A stretch of DNA of 64,000 nucleotides from Cerasibacillus quisquiliarum (GCF_014202495.1 NZ_JACHHA010000009.1:25802-89801); one strand, 5' to 3'. Positions 47,110-56,505 are shown, numbered from the stretch's first letter. Program-made: numbers and translations. Notes: generated by a model from the letters alone, not told the origin.

Positions 47110-48404
47110 TTTTTTCTTGCCCCCATATAAATGATAGTTGTACTAGCAATAAATAATATGATACTAAAGCATAAGACATAAATAGAAGATGTCTTTGCCT
47201 CGGTCTCAGACTTAATTGGGTTATCCATTAATGGTGATTGATCGGATAACCATTGATCAGTCGGCGCATGAAATAATTGCTCTAAAAATTGCATTCCAGG
47301 TGCCTGAAAGTATATTTGAAATGGTGGGTATTCTTTCGTTAATGATAGATAGAATGGATCTACTTGATAAGATAATTGACTATACCCATCACCATTTACA
47401 TCGACTCCAATATGGTCTCCCCAGAAATTAGACTCTGTATCGTTATCTGAGCTTCTTTCGGCTTGACCTTGCACGACATTTGCTAGAAATGCATTTTTTG
47501 TCACACTGTTTTCAGTTGATTTTAGAAACTGAACACCAACAAAATTTTGTTCCAACTCGTTTAATGTAATGTCATTTTTGTGCGCATTTTCAATAAATAG
47601 GCCGACTTTATTATGAGAAATCTTATTATGTGCAACTTGCGCATTTTTTACATCAAAGAGAAGGAGACCTAATGATTGTACGCTTTTTAAATTATGTTTT
47701 AGTTCGTTATGTTTTACAACCGTTCCATTCGTTCCCATTACCATCATACCGCTTACATTGTAATAGGATTCATTTTCAGTAAGAGTTGTTTTGTTCGTAA
47801 ACATCAGATGATAACCATAACGTGAATGAGTGACGATATTATTATATATATCGTTCTGACTACTTTTTTCAAGATAGACGCCATCTTGAACATCAGTAAT
47901 TTGAGATGAATGAATCGTATTATGATCAGAATCCCATAAATCAATACCATTTCCACGTTGAGCTAGTGAAAGATTTTTGTTTCCAGTAATCTTAAGCTGA
48001 TATAATTTGTTATCATTTGCTTCAAATAATTGAATACCGACACCATTTGTTTTGATATTTAGTTTCTTTAATTCATTATCATCGCCAGCAATATATACCG
48101 TTTCATCATTGGTATTTCTTTGATCGATAATAGAAATATTCTCTATTATCACTTGATTTGCTTTCACTTGAATAACAGGACCTTTTTTCCCTGGGAGAAT
48201 GGTCACTTGATCGTCCCCTATAATATGAATGGGTTTATTGATTACAGCTCCACCTATATATTCACCTGGTGGTAAGTACAGTGTGTCACCTGGTTTCGTT
48301 TCATCAATTAACGGTTGGAGTGGGACTTGCTCTGTCTCAGCTTCTATCGTTTGGTTAAATCCGATAAATAATAAAGCAACAAGAATTGCTAGGAATTTTT
48401 TCAT
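47106..48404 (-). CDS. nosD: NosD, periplasmic-type parallel beta-helix protein
   Basis: A 432-residue secreted protein: signal peptide (residues ~1-22), then NosD/pectate-lyase-type beta-helix rungs repeating N-x-I/V-x-x-N-x (IENISIIDQRN, DLWDSDHNTIHSSQITD, GYHLMFTNKTTLTENESYYN), and a C-terminal membrane helix (residues ~408-427) anchoring it outside. NosD with NosFY is needed for Cu-site maturation of N2O reductase. First gene of the cluster; nosZ, which normally precedes it, is absent from the window. Confidence 0.9.
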   Translation of the reverse strand: MKKFLAILVALLFIGFNQTIEAETEQVPLQPLIDETKPGDTLYLPPGEYIGGAVINKPIHIIGDDQVTILPGKKGPVIQVKANQVIIENISIIDQRNTNDETVYIAGDDNELKKLNIKTNGVGIQLFEANDNKLYQLKITGNKNLSLAQRGNGIDLWDSDHNTIHSSQITDVQDGVYLEKSSQNDIYNNIVTHSRYGYHLMFTNKTTLTENESYYNVSGMMVMGTNGTVVKHNELKHNLKSVQSLGLLLFDVKNAQVAHNKISHNKVGLFIENAHKNDITLNELEQNFVGVQFLKSTENSVTKNAFLANVVQGQAERSSDNDTESNFWGDHIGVDVNGDGYSQLSYQVDPFYLSLTKEYPPFQIYFQAPGMQFLEQLFHAPTDQWLSDQSPLMDNPIKSETEAKTSSIYVLCFSIILFIASTTIIYMGARKK

Positions 48405-48484
48405 TTAAATCCCCTTTACCATTCGCGAATTGGGTACAGATTCATCATAGCATGGAGTTTAACTCCTTCCATGACTCTTAAGGG

Positions 48485-48532
48485 CTATAAAACGTGTCTA
48501 ATTATTAACGTTTTGTGAACAATTGTTCACAA
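48485..48532 (-). promoter_or_regulatory. Palindromic activator/repressor site and candidate promoter of nosD
   Basis: TTGTGAACAATTGTTCACAA (48513-48532) is a perfect 20-bp palindrome. TTATAG (48490-48485, minus strand) is a possible -10, which puts the palindrome centre near -42, the class II position of Crp/Fnr activators. The half-sites are two bases further apart than in Fnr (TGTGA-N6-TCACA) or Rex sites; the core also contains GAAC-N4-GTTC as in LexA boxes. Confidence 0.5.
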
Positions 48533-48580
48533 TTAACATATCCAAACAATTTTATAACACAAAATATCAATCTAAGATAT

Positions 48581-48626
48581 AAAAAGAACTTGAAAGATGT
48601 TCAATTTTAACATCTTTCAAGTTCAG
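48581..48626 (-). terminator. Terminator of the AAA ATPase gene
   Basis: GAACTTGAAAGATGTT pairs with AACATCTTTCAAGTTC around seven bases; a T run follows on the minus strand. Very strong stem. Confidence 0.88.
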
Positions 48627-48633
48627 ATAAACA

Positions 48634-49896
48634 TTAAAAGCCAACCTTTTTAACATAGTCATCGGAATCCCATTCCTGTTTGACTGTCCGTCTGTGATTT
48701 TCTAATAAATCCTGAACAATTTGATCTATATCAATTGGTTCTTCGTAGTGCCACTGAAGGGCAATGGACATATATACTTCATTCAGTTGTGCGATAGATA
48801 GCCCTTTAGTTTTATCTACTAAATATAAGAAGCGTTCTTCATCGAGAAATTGTTTAATCCCCTTTTTCTCTAGATAGAGACAGCGCAAAGACTCATCTGG
48901 TTGTTTAATTTCATAAGCTCGATCGAATCTTCCAGCGCGATTAATGAGAGCTGGATCAATACGTTCAGGATAATTCGTTGTACCAATAAGAAATATTCCT
49001 TCTTTCGATGTTGCACCATCCAATGCATTGAGAAAAGCAGATCGTGCATAATCAGGCATCGATTCAATATCTTCAATCACAAGTATCATCGGTGCCATTT
49101 TAGTTACGGTTTCAAATATCTCTTGAATAGAATAGCTAGATGTGTTTTCTGTAATTTGCCAGTAAACAATTGGAGCAGCGACACTTCCAGCAATTGATTT
49201 AACGAGTGTTGTTTTTCCGTTTCCTGGATTTCCATATAGTAGAATGCCGCGCTTATAAGGTATGTTGTATTGCTTGAAAAATTCCCCACTTTTTAAGAAA
49301 AATTCATCAATCGCTCGGAATATATCTCTTTTAATATGTTCACTTAGTAAAACTTCTTCTCGAGGGATTTGTTGCGTAATTTTCTCTCGATGACGTACGA
49401 CGCCTTCATCTGTATCGGTAAAAACTGTAATGCCCTTCATCATGGACTGCCTTTGCATTGCAATCATCTCATTAATAAAGCGAATCAAACTCTCATCATT
49501 TTTAGCAAATATGAAATCTTCCTCAAAATCTTCGTGATTTTGATAGATAGGCATTCTTACCATGGCGACATCATATTTCCTAAAATAATACACATTATTA
49601 GATATAGATGGAATCACATAATAGTTTTTCTCTATTGTAAATTTAATCGTACTCGCACTGACATTATCATATACACTTGATAGGATTTCAACGTCAACAT
49701 CATTTTCATTAATCATATCGTGCATTGTTTCGAATAATGTATGCACATCTTCCCCAGCATGATAGAGGTTTAACTCCGTGCCAATCTTTTGTTTCAATAT
49801 ATTTTTAACATGTTGCACAGCGGTCGCATAATCATAATAATGGGGATGAATATTTCTATTTGTTGTAAATTTGATAAGTGCTTGTTTTTTTGCCAT
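48634..49896 (-). CDS. AAA family ATPase (stand-alone)
   Basis: A 420-residue protein: an unassigned N-terminal region (residues ~1-180, alpha/beta, no membrane helix) followed by one AAA module with Walker A LYGNPGNGKTTLVKS (near 217-231), Walker B ILVIEDIESM, sensor-1 GTTN and arginine-finger segment NRAGRFDRAYEI. The C-terminal lid follows, and the protein ends in a basic tail. The architecture resembles SpoVK/BCS1-type remodelling ATPases, but I cannot name a substrate. Monocistronic. Confidence 0.82.
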   Translation of the reverse strand: MAKKQALIKFTTNRNIHPHYYDYATAVQHVKNILKQKIGTELNLYHAGEDVHTLFETMHDMINENDVDVEILSSVYDNVSASTIKFTIEKNYYVIPSISNNVYYFRKYDVAMVRMPIYQNHEDFEEDFIFAKNDESLIRFINEMIAMQRQSMMKGITVFTDTDEGVVRHREKITQQIPREEVLLSEHIKRDIFRAIDEFFLKSGEFFKQYNIPYKRGILLYGNPGNGKTTLVKSIAGSVAAPIVYWQITENTSSYSIQEIFETVTKMAPMILVIEDIESMPDYARSAFLNALDGATSKEGIFLIGTTNYPERIDPALINRAGRFDRAYEIKQPDESLRCLYLEKKGIKQFLDEERFLYLVDKTKGLSIAQLNEVYMSIALQWHYEEPIDIDQIVQDLLENHRRTVKQEWDSDDYVKKVGF

Positions 49897-50024
49897 AAGA
49901 ACCCTCTCTTATCGATATATTTCTGCTCATATCATACCATATTTATTACTATTATTAACAGAGATATAGGACTTGAGAACGATATAAATACTTAGAAAAA
50001 ATCATATTATTTATAATGTTTAAT

Positions 50025-50761
50025 CTACTTTTGTTTCCTACCATGTATCATATAGTAAACACCGATACATAAAAAGATCATGATGCTGGAATAGAAATAA
50101 AGCTGACGTAATCCAGATAGCTGAGCGACGATCCCTAATATGAATGATCCTGCACCAATACCTGTATCAAGAAAGGTAAAGAAAGTTCCTGTTGCCACGC
50201 CTCGACGATGTGGTTCGACATGGTTAATGGCCATCGTTTGAATAGATGGAACGATTGTCCCATAACCGAGACCGATTAAGCCACCTGCTAATAAAAAGGT
50301 GAAAGAATGGGTTGTCTGGCTTAGTAAGAGCATATCTAGTCCGTAAATAAAAATAGCAGGATAAAGAATCACATTTTCTCCATATTGATCAAACCATCTT
50401 CCTGTAAAAGGGCGCGATAAGATAAGTAAGATAGCATAGGCAGAATTAATAAGGTTGTAAAATGGTTAATGATTAAATAACCTAAAGTAGCGATGAGATA
50501 AAGGCTTAGAGAAAAATAAAGCATTTCCCGTTTTCCAAAAATATCCAATAATTTTCCAGTAAAAGGGCGTATAATGACAGCAGCAATTAAAAATAAGGTA
50601 ACAATTAACCCGACTTGTGTTTTGTTACCTTCTAAATCATTTAACGTATAGATGGGTAATGTAATCATTAAAATATAAAAAGGCAAAAATAAAAAAAAGC
50701 TTGATAACGAGATTCCAAGAAATTCTCTCGTCCAGAGCTTTGGTTTTGACAAATACGTCAC
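50025..50761 (-). pseudogene. MFS transporter pseudogene with internal deletion and frameshift
   Basis: The 5' part (from ATG 50761) encodes helices 1-4 of an MFS drug transporter (PIYTLNDLEGNKTQVGL, IIRPFTGKLLDIFGKREM). Around 50440-50450 the frame changes. The other frame continues NSAYAILLILSRPFTGRWFD, then ENVILYPAIFIYGLDM and helices to MIHGRKQK at 50025. Both parts are clearly MFS, but together give about 240 residues instead of about 390: roughly 130-150 residues spanning helices 4-7 are gone and the junction is out of frame. A short ORF restarting near 50372 would be non-functional. Confidence 0.85.
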
Positions 50762-50966
50762 ACTCCTTCAATGCAAACAAACTTGTTTTATTGAGAGTGA
50801 ATCGCTTGAGAGATGATGAAACGCATTAAGTCAAAATAGAATGATACTATTATTATACATGAAAAAGATAAAAGAGTCTAAAACTCAGAATCTTCCTAGC
50901 GATTTCATACGATTGACTTTATCGATTTCTTTTTTCTATACTTTAAAAGAATAGAAGGTGAATGAA

Positions 50967-52016
50967 ATGGAATTTATCATACAATATCTATCGTTTTATG
51001 TGGTAGAAGTAGAAGAGGAAACGAAACACGTATCACATTATCAAACATTGAATCAAGCAGATTATGACGGAAGCTCGTTACAACATTTTCTTGACGGTGA
51101 ATTTACTAAAATTACGAAACGGAAAGTACAACGTCATGCAAAATCGGAAAACAGTCCGACAAAGATAGGGCGATTTATTGTCGAAGAAGGGCATGATCTA
51201 ACATCCAACCCAAACTATAATTTATTTTATCACTTACGATACGCAGAGAATAAAGAGACTTTCCAAAAATATTCACATCAAGTTGCTGACATGTATGCTG
51301 AAACGAGTGCTGTACGAGGCGGGGTGTTCATAATAGCTTCCGCTAAATTAGCAAAGTATTTCGATGAACCGTTCTTGTTTATTATAAAATGTGACTTTGA
51401 ACCGAAAGTTGCAAAAATCACGGATACCGCCACTTTAATCCATCAAGTGGAAATGGCTATTACGACTAAAAACATGAAGTCGATACAATACCCATATATG
51501 CCAGAAGAAGGCATGATAGATGAAGCAGAAGTAAAGGTTCACCAAGCTTCACATGCACGATATTTTGAAGACTTTTTACCATATGTTGCATATGAGAAAT
51601 CACTCCCCGAAATTGTGAAAAAACAAGTCTTTGACATCGTGCAAGAGCATATTAAAGAAAGTTATCCAGAAACAAGTGATGAAAAAGTAGCGCTGGAAGA
51701 AGAGTTAGAACAGTGGGCAATTACACCAAAACGTGAACTTCATGAACGTCTTTCAACAGAGCAGATTGTTGAAGCGACATCACAAATAACTGAACATGCT
51801 CCCGAAGTGGAACTGAAAATGAAATTAGATCATGTATCTTTAAAGGCTTTATTAGCTGATTTTGGGGAAACGATTCATTTGGCAAAAGTAAACGGGCGTT
51901 ATGTTTTAATTATTGAGGCAGAAAACATTCAATTTGATAAGAGCTTTTCACCTATTGAGTTTCATAAGCCCGATCATCTCATGACAGTGATTGAGAAAGT
52001 CGTGAATAAACCTTAA
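50967..52016 (+). CDS. DUF3900-like protein
   Basis: A 349-residue acidic, soluble protein seen in Bacillaceae as DUF3900. Visible features: beta-rich N-terminus (MEFIIQYLSFYVVE), a stretch FYHLRYAENKETF, and VHQASHARYFEDFLPYVAYEKSLPE near residue 190, which recalls the 37-kDa nucleoid-associated protein family; that link is tentative. ATG 50967 chosen after GAAGGTGA; GTG 50958 is inside that site. Function unknown. Confidence 0.75.
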   Translation: MEFIIQYLSFYVVEVEEETKHVSHYQTLNQADYDGSSLQHFLDGEFTKITKRKVQRHAKSENSPTKIGRFIVEEGHDLTSNPNYNLFYHLRYAENKETFQKYSHQVADMYAETSAVRGGVFIIASAKLAKYFDEPFLFIIKCDFEPKVAKITDTATLIHQVEMAITTKNMKSIQYPYMPEEGMIDEAEVKVHQASHARYFEDFLPYVAYEKSLPEIVKKQVFDIVQEHIKESYPETSDEKVALEEELEQWAITPKRELHERLSTEQIVEATSQITEHAPEVELKMKLDHVSLKALLADFGETIHLAKVNGRYVLIIEAENIQFDKSFSPIEFHKPDHLMTVIEKVVNKP

Positions 52017-52310
52017 AAGCGGGTGGTTCAATGTGTTGAATAGATGTCCTTTTATCGTGGGTTTTTTATAAAAAATCGGATTATGGCGCTCGTACACGTA
52101 AGTTAGTGATGGTTCATGTTGCAGTGTTTAATGATAAGTAATCCGTCGCATTTAGTCCGAACCATTTCACATTGGGACAATTGTTTAAGTCTATGTTTTG
52201 AAGTGAAACAATCACATATATAATAAGAAATCCACCCTTTAAAAAAGAGTGGCTTATGATTGAGCGAAAACGATCGTCTATTTAAGCTTAATTATTTTTC
52301 AATTTATGTT
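52017..52310. other. Intergenic region between convergent genes
   Basis: 294 bases without a supported gene. CCACCCTTT...AAGAGTGG (about 52226-52251) is a weak hairpin that may terminate the minus-strand AI-2E family gene. Confidence 0.35.
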
Positions 52311-53477
52311 TTAAGGTTTGTTATTTTGTTGTCCCAGGTCATAGGCGCCGTATTCTTCACCATAAAAGCGGTTATAGCGGCGCTTAAATTTTTCATATAA
52401 GTATTGTACGATGACTTTTAAGATGGCATAGCCTGGAATCCCTAATATGACTCCAACTAATCCGAATAGATTTCCTGCAACTAATAGAACAATAATAATT
52501 GTAAGTGGGTGAATTTTCATCGTTTTACCCATGACATTTGGTGAAATAAAATTCCCTTCTAAAAACTGTACAGAAACCCAAACGATAGCTAGCTTTAATA
52601 ACATAAACGGCGAATGAACAATTGCGATAATGATAGCTGGTGAAATGGCGATTGTTGGACCTAAATAAGGAACAACACTTGTTACAGCGGCAATCAGTGC
52701 TAGGATAATTGCATAATCTAATCCAATAATTAAATAACCAATATAAAGTAAAATACCGATACAAGTCGCCACGATAATTTGCCCTTGAATGTAAGAGCCA
52801 ACTTGTTCGTCCATATTTTTCAATATGTAATTGGCATCTTTTCTAAATTTAGGAGGTAATAATTGTAAACAATAATTTTTAAATCTTGTGCCATCTTTTA
52901 ATAAAAAGAATAAAATAATAGGAAAGGTGATTAAAGCGACAACGACATTAGTTATAGTCGTTGCAAAGGTGCGTACACCTTCATAAGCTCCACCTATATA
53001 GGCTCCGATCTGGCTTGGTAAATCACTTAAGTTGTCGACGACCCATTTATATCCTTCATCATAATAAACTCCGAACATGGATGATTGTAGCCATGTTTGA
53101 ATGCTTTCACCCAGTTGTTTTAAATAAGCGGGAAAGAATTTAATTAAATCTTTTATTTGTGTTTCAATAATCGGCGCTGTAATTAAGATGATTCCTGTTA
53201 AGATACCACTTATTCCAAGAATTAAAATAATAATGCCCCAAATTCTTTTAATCCGTAATCGCTCTAACAGATTAACGACAGGATTTAATAAGTAGTACGC
53301 AATAAATGCTAATATAATCGGTGGTAATAACGTTGAGAAAATAGTTACTATCGGATTAAAAATAAAAGAAACTTTATGATATATGAAAATTGTAATACCA
53401 ATCAGGATTAAAATAATGAGTCCAAATACTAAATCACGACCACCAATAAACTTCATAAAGCGACTAGAATATTTCAT
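52311..53477 (-). CDS. AI-2E/PerM family membrane protein
   Basis: A 388-residue protein with about eight transmembrane helices in the typical 3+5 arrangement (FSTLLPPIILAFIAYYLLNPVV, then IILALIAAVTSVVPYLGPTIA and LVAGNLFGLVGVILGIPGYAI). Some members are Na+/H+ antiporters or exporters; the AI-2 role is not established in bacilli. The ATG at 53477 lies seven bases from GGAGGG; the ATG at 53483 abuts it. Preceded by a 14-base-arm inverted repeat. Confidence 0.88.
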   Translation of the reverse strand: MKYSSRFMKFIGGRDLVFGLIILILIGITIFIYHKVSFIFNPIVTIFSTLLPPIILAFIAYYLLNPVVNLLERLRIKRIWGIIILILGISGILTGIILITAPIIETQIKDLIKFFPAYLKQLGESIQTWLQSSMFGVYYDEGYKWVVDNLSDLPSQIGAYIGGAYEGVRTFATTITNVVVALITFPIILFFLLKDGTRFKNYCLQLLPPKFRKDANYILKNMDEQVGSYIQGQIIVATCIGILLYIGYLIIGLDYAIILALIAAVTSVVPYLGPTIAISPAIIIAIVHSPFMLLKLAIVWVSVQFLEGNFISPNVMGKTMKIHPLTIIIVLLVAGNLFGLVGVILGIPGYAILKVIVQYLYEKFKRRYNRFYGEEYGAYDLGQQNNKP

Positions 53478-53492
53478 CAACATCCCTCCAAG

Positions 53493-53534
53493 TTCATAGT
53501 ATATTTCATAATTATAAAAGAAATATACTATGAA
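53493..53534. promoter_or_regulatory. Inverted repeat upstream of the AI-2E family gene
   Basis: TTCATAGTATATTT (53493-53506) and AAATATACTATGAA (53521-53534) are perfect 14-base arms with a 14-base centre, ending 16 bases before the gene start and covering the leader or promoter. No T run follows on either strand. Confidence 0.6.
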
Positions 53535-53569
53535 TGGAAGCAGTGGTTTAATGTTTTTGCTTCTGATTA

Positions 53570-54721
53570 TTATTTAGTCGTAGAAGTTTGACTAATCATC
53601 GATATAATAGCAGTTAATAATGAACCGACTACTAAGACTCCACCGACAGTGGCATTATGAACAACCGAAATATTTTCTATAACGATACTCCCTACAAAAG
53701 AACCGAATGCAATTCCAAAATGAAGTGATGAATTGTTGAGACTTTGTTGTATATCTGATGTTTCAGGTGATGTTTCAATTAAATAGCTTTGCATAGCAGG
53801 GGAAATGGCCCAACTCATAATTCCCCAAATGATTAAGATGACTAGAAAAATAGGCATCCATGATGTCGTAATAGGGATTAGAAAGATCGCTGTTGCAAAA
53901 ATAATCGTGACGGATAAAATCGTCTTTTTTGCTCCGAGAATGTCGGCTAACGTTCCACCTAAACCACCACCACTTACCGCAGCTATACCAAAAATAAAGT
54001 AAATGATACTAATCCAATTCCCTGTTAGTCCCATTGTTTCTTGGAGAAACGGATTTAAATAAGCATAAATCGTTGTGTGTCCTGCTAAAAATAAAAAAGT
54101 TGTTAAATGAGCGAATAATATTTTTTTGCTTTTTAAAGTAGCGAGTTGTTTATTTAATGGGATGGATGGCTTCGGACGTACGCGATCCATAAAGACATGT
54201 ACGCCTAAAATGGAAAAAACAGTAAGAAAACATACTAAAATAAAAGGAGCACGCCAACCGAGAGAATGTCCAAGTGTCATTCCAAGTGGTACACCTAATA
54301 CGAGAGAAGCACTTACCCCCATTGATACGAGGCCAATAGCACGTCCACGATACTTTTCTTCAACTAATCGCGGGGCCATAACTAAACATAATATAATGAG
54401 TAAAGCACCACTTGTAGCGGTAACAACTCTTCCTATAAAAACAATGAAGTAGGTTGAACTAATGACCGTAATGATATTACCAATTAAAAAAACATATAAA
54501 GAAATGAGTGTTAGTCGCTTTCTTTCAACATTTGCTGTCACGATAAGTAATATCGGACCTGCAATCGCAAAAATTAAAGAGAATATGGTAATTAAAAACC
54601 CTGCTTTACCTAAACTTACTTGTAAATCTGTCGCAATTAAATCTAAGATACCACCGATAATTAATTCAACCATACCTATAATAAATGATACAATCATTAA
54701 AAAATATACACGTTTATCCAT
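53570..54721 (-). CDS. MFS transporter (DHA1-type efflux)
   Basis: A 383-residue, 12-helix major facilitator. Motif-A-like loop VTANVERKRLTLISL is degenerate; motif C-like GVSASLVLGVPLGMTLGHSLGW in helix 5 marks an antiporter, and the family is close to YdhP/AraJ-type proteins. Substrate unknown. Single gene with ATG start and GGAATGAG-like site; the following gene is 36 bases past its stop plus leader. Confidence 0.88.
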   Translation of the reverse strand: MDKRVYFLMIVSFIIGMVELIIGGILDLIATDLQVSLGKAGFLITIFSLIFAIAGPILLIVTANVERKRLTLISLYVFLIGNIITVISSTYFIVFIGRVVTATSGALLIILCLVMAPRLVEEKYRGRAIGLVSMGVSASLVLGVPLGMTLGHSLGWRAPFILVCFLTVFSILGVHVFMDRVRPKPSIPLNKQLATLKSKKILFAHLTTFLFLAGHTTIYAYLNPFLQETMGLTGNWISIIYFIFGIAAVSGGGLGGTLADILGAKKTILSVTIIFATAIFLIPITTSWMPIFLVILIIWGIMSWAISPAMQSYLIETSPETSDIQQSLNNSSLHFGIAFGSFVGSIVIENISVVHNATVGGVLVVGSLLTAIISMISQTSTTK

Positions 54722-55006
54722 TGTCTCATTCCTTTCTAATTCCTATTTCAAAATGATCGAACGCTACGTTGTGTTGAGATGAGACAAATCATTTTAAAGC
54801 ATAAAGAAAAGGCCTTTCGTTGTTTGAATGCCCATCTACAGACCGATGGATTAAAACGTTCGTTATGTTACATTATCATAATGTGTTTCTATAGTCTAAT
54901 ACAATAAATTTATCCCCAAACTTGAGTATAGTGGCTAGTATGAGAAAATCCTTGCTACTTCTGTTATACTTGATATACCTCGTTATATATCAAAGGAGGA
55001 ACCTCA

Positions 55007-55831
55007 TTGGTAATGGATACAAAGCAATTAAATCATGATGCAATGCGTGTATTAAAGGAGACTAGCCGAACGTTTTATATTCCGATTAAATTATTGAGAA
55101 CGAAATTAAGAAAGACTGTTGGATCTGCTTATTTATGCATGCGTGCCATAGATGAAATTGAGGACCACGTAGAACTGGATGCAATGGTAAAACAGACATT
55201 ATTGCGCGAAATAAGTCAGTTATTAAGTGAAACAACCTTTAATAAAGAAGCATATAAATCTTTAATAGATCCACATATTGATATGTTACCAGAAGTCACG
55301 ATAAGACTGGGTGATTGGCTAGAATTTTGTCCAGAAGATATGGTAGACCTTGTTAAAGCATACACGAGTGAAATGGCAATCGGCATGGCAAAATGGGTGA
55401 AAAGAGATTGGCATGTACAAACAGTAGAGGACTTAGATGAATACACGTATTATGTTGCAGGTTTAGTTGGGGTCATGTTATCTGACATCTGGAAGCGTTA
55501 TGATGGTACACAAACGAATCGTGATTTAGCGATTGGATATGGAAGAGGACTACAAGCTGTGAACGTTTTACGTAATATTGATGAAGATGCTGAGCGTGGT
55601 GTTCAATTTTTCCCTAATAATTGGACAAAGGAAGACATGTTTCAATATGCTGAGGAAAATCTGAAGCAAGCCGATTTGTATATGAAAGATATTCAAACGA
55701 AAAACATTCTTCTCTTTTGTAAAATTCCACTCGCCTTAGCGAAAAAAACACTCAAAGTGTTAAAGAGTGGTCATGACAAGATGACACGTCAAGAGGTAGA
55801 GGCAACTGTAGAGAAAATCATCAATGAATAA
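55007..55831 (+). CDS. Phytoene/squalene synthase family protein, YisP-like
   Basis: A 274-residue all-helical prenyl-chain enzyme. First aspartate motif RAIDEIEDH (Asp49, Asp53). The second reads VLRNIDEDAERG (Asp192, Asp194); its first position is Asn190 where condensing enzymes have Asp. B. subtilis YisP, of this family, hydrolyses farnesyl diphosphate to farnesol, which affects membrane rafts and biofilm. TTG at 55007 is seven bases after AAAGGAGG; an ATG at 55013 is possible. No other carotenoid gene is adjacent. It would use products of the mevalonate pathway encoded at the window start. Confidence 0.85.
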   Translation: MVMDTKQLNHDAMRVLKETSRTFYIPIKLLRTKLRKTVGSAYLCMRAIDEIEDHVELDAMVKQTLLREISQLLSETTFNKEAYKSLIDPHIDMLPEVTIRLGDWLEFCPEDMVDLVKAYTSEMAIGMAKWVKRDWHVQTVEDLDEYTYYVAGLVGVMLSDIWKRYDGTQTNRDLAIGYGRGLQAVNVLRNIDEDAERGVQFFPNNWTKEDMFQYAEENLKQADLYMKDIQTKNILLFCKIPLALAKKTLKVLKSGHDKMTRQEVEATVEKIINE

Positions 55832-55881
55832 ATGTTCACTATCACGATGGATGAATGTAATAGAGAAGATTAAATTTCAAT

Positions 55882-55920
55882 GAAGAGCTCGGCATGTCAT
55901 GATGCCGAGCTCATTTTAAT
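55882..55920. terminator. Bidirectional terminator
   Basis: GAGCTCGGCAT and ATGCCGAGCTC arms with a short loop, between the convergent YisP-like gene and the Gly/Pro-rich gene; ATTTTAAT follows on the plus strand. Confidence 0.75.
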
Positions 55921-55921
55921 T

Positions 55922-56371
55922 TTAGTAGCATTGAAATGAGCGGATACGATCTAAGTCAATACCAAAATAAATCCACCTAAAGCCCGACCAACGAAATCCC
56001 GCGACTGAACGGCGTCCTACAAAGGTAGGGAAATACCAAAATGAGCGTCCATTGTCTAGCCAAATATAGGTAAAGCGAAACAAGCACCGTTGAATGGCTC
56101 CAGGATCAATGGCGAACAGCTGAACCTGTGGTTGTTCAGGCTGAAATGCTGGTGGCGGTGTATTTGGTGGCCCGCCAGTTTGTGGTGCTCCTCCTGGACT
56201 GAAAAATGGCGTTCCTCCAATTTGTGGCGGTCCACCAGGCCCAGAGAATGGTGTTCCACCACCGGGAAAGAAAGGTGGTCTTCCTAGTGGATTAAAGCCT
56301 GGAAAGATTCTTTCGTTGTCTCTGTATATGTCTTCTGTCTCATATGGTGGTTGGTTATAATAATGATTCAT
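55922..56371 (-). CDS. Gly/Pro-rich protein with aromatic-rich C-terminus
   Basis: A 149-residue protein I cannot assign. Residues ~20-85 are low-complexity, with irregular repeats of GGTPFF/S, PGGPPQ and PGGAPQTGGPP type. Residues ~86-149 are rich in Phe, Trp, Tyr and Arg (FRFTYIWLDNGRSFWYFPTF, VAGFRWSGFRWIYFGIDLDR), and the protein ends with FQCY. No signal peptide or membrane helix. AGGAGGGCG precedes the ATG. Such composition is common in spore coat or surface proteins of bacilli; that role is inference. Confidence 0.7.
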   Translation of the reverse strand: MNHYYNQPPYETEDIYRDNERIFPGFNPLGRPPFFPGGGTPFSGPGGPPQIGGTPFFSPGGAPQTGGPPNTPPPAFQPEQPQVQLFAIDPGAIQRCLFRFTYIWLDNGRSFWYFPTFVGRRSVAGFRWSGFRWIYFGIDLDRIRSFQCY

Positions 56372-56505
56372 ATTTACGCCCTCCTCATGATTGGGTCTCT
56401 CGCTTTAATATATGGGTAATACGTCTAGAAAGGGACTTGTCTAAACAGAAATGGGCGTTTTTAGTTTGATTATAAGTCTTTTCAAGCAAATGGTGTGATG
56501 TCATC

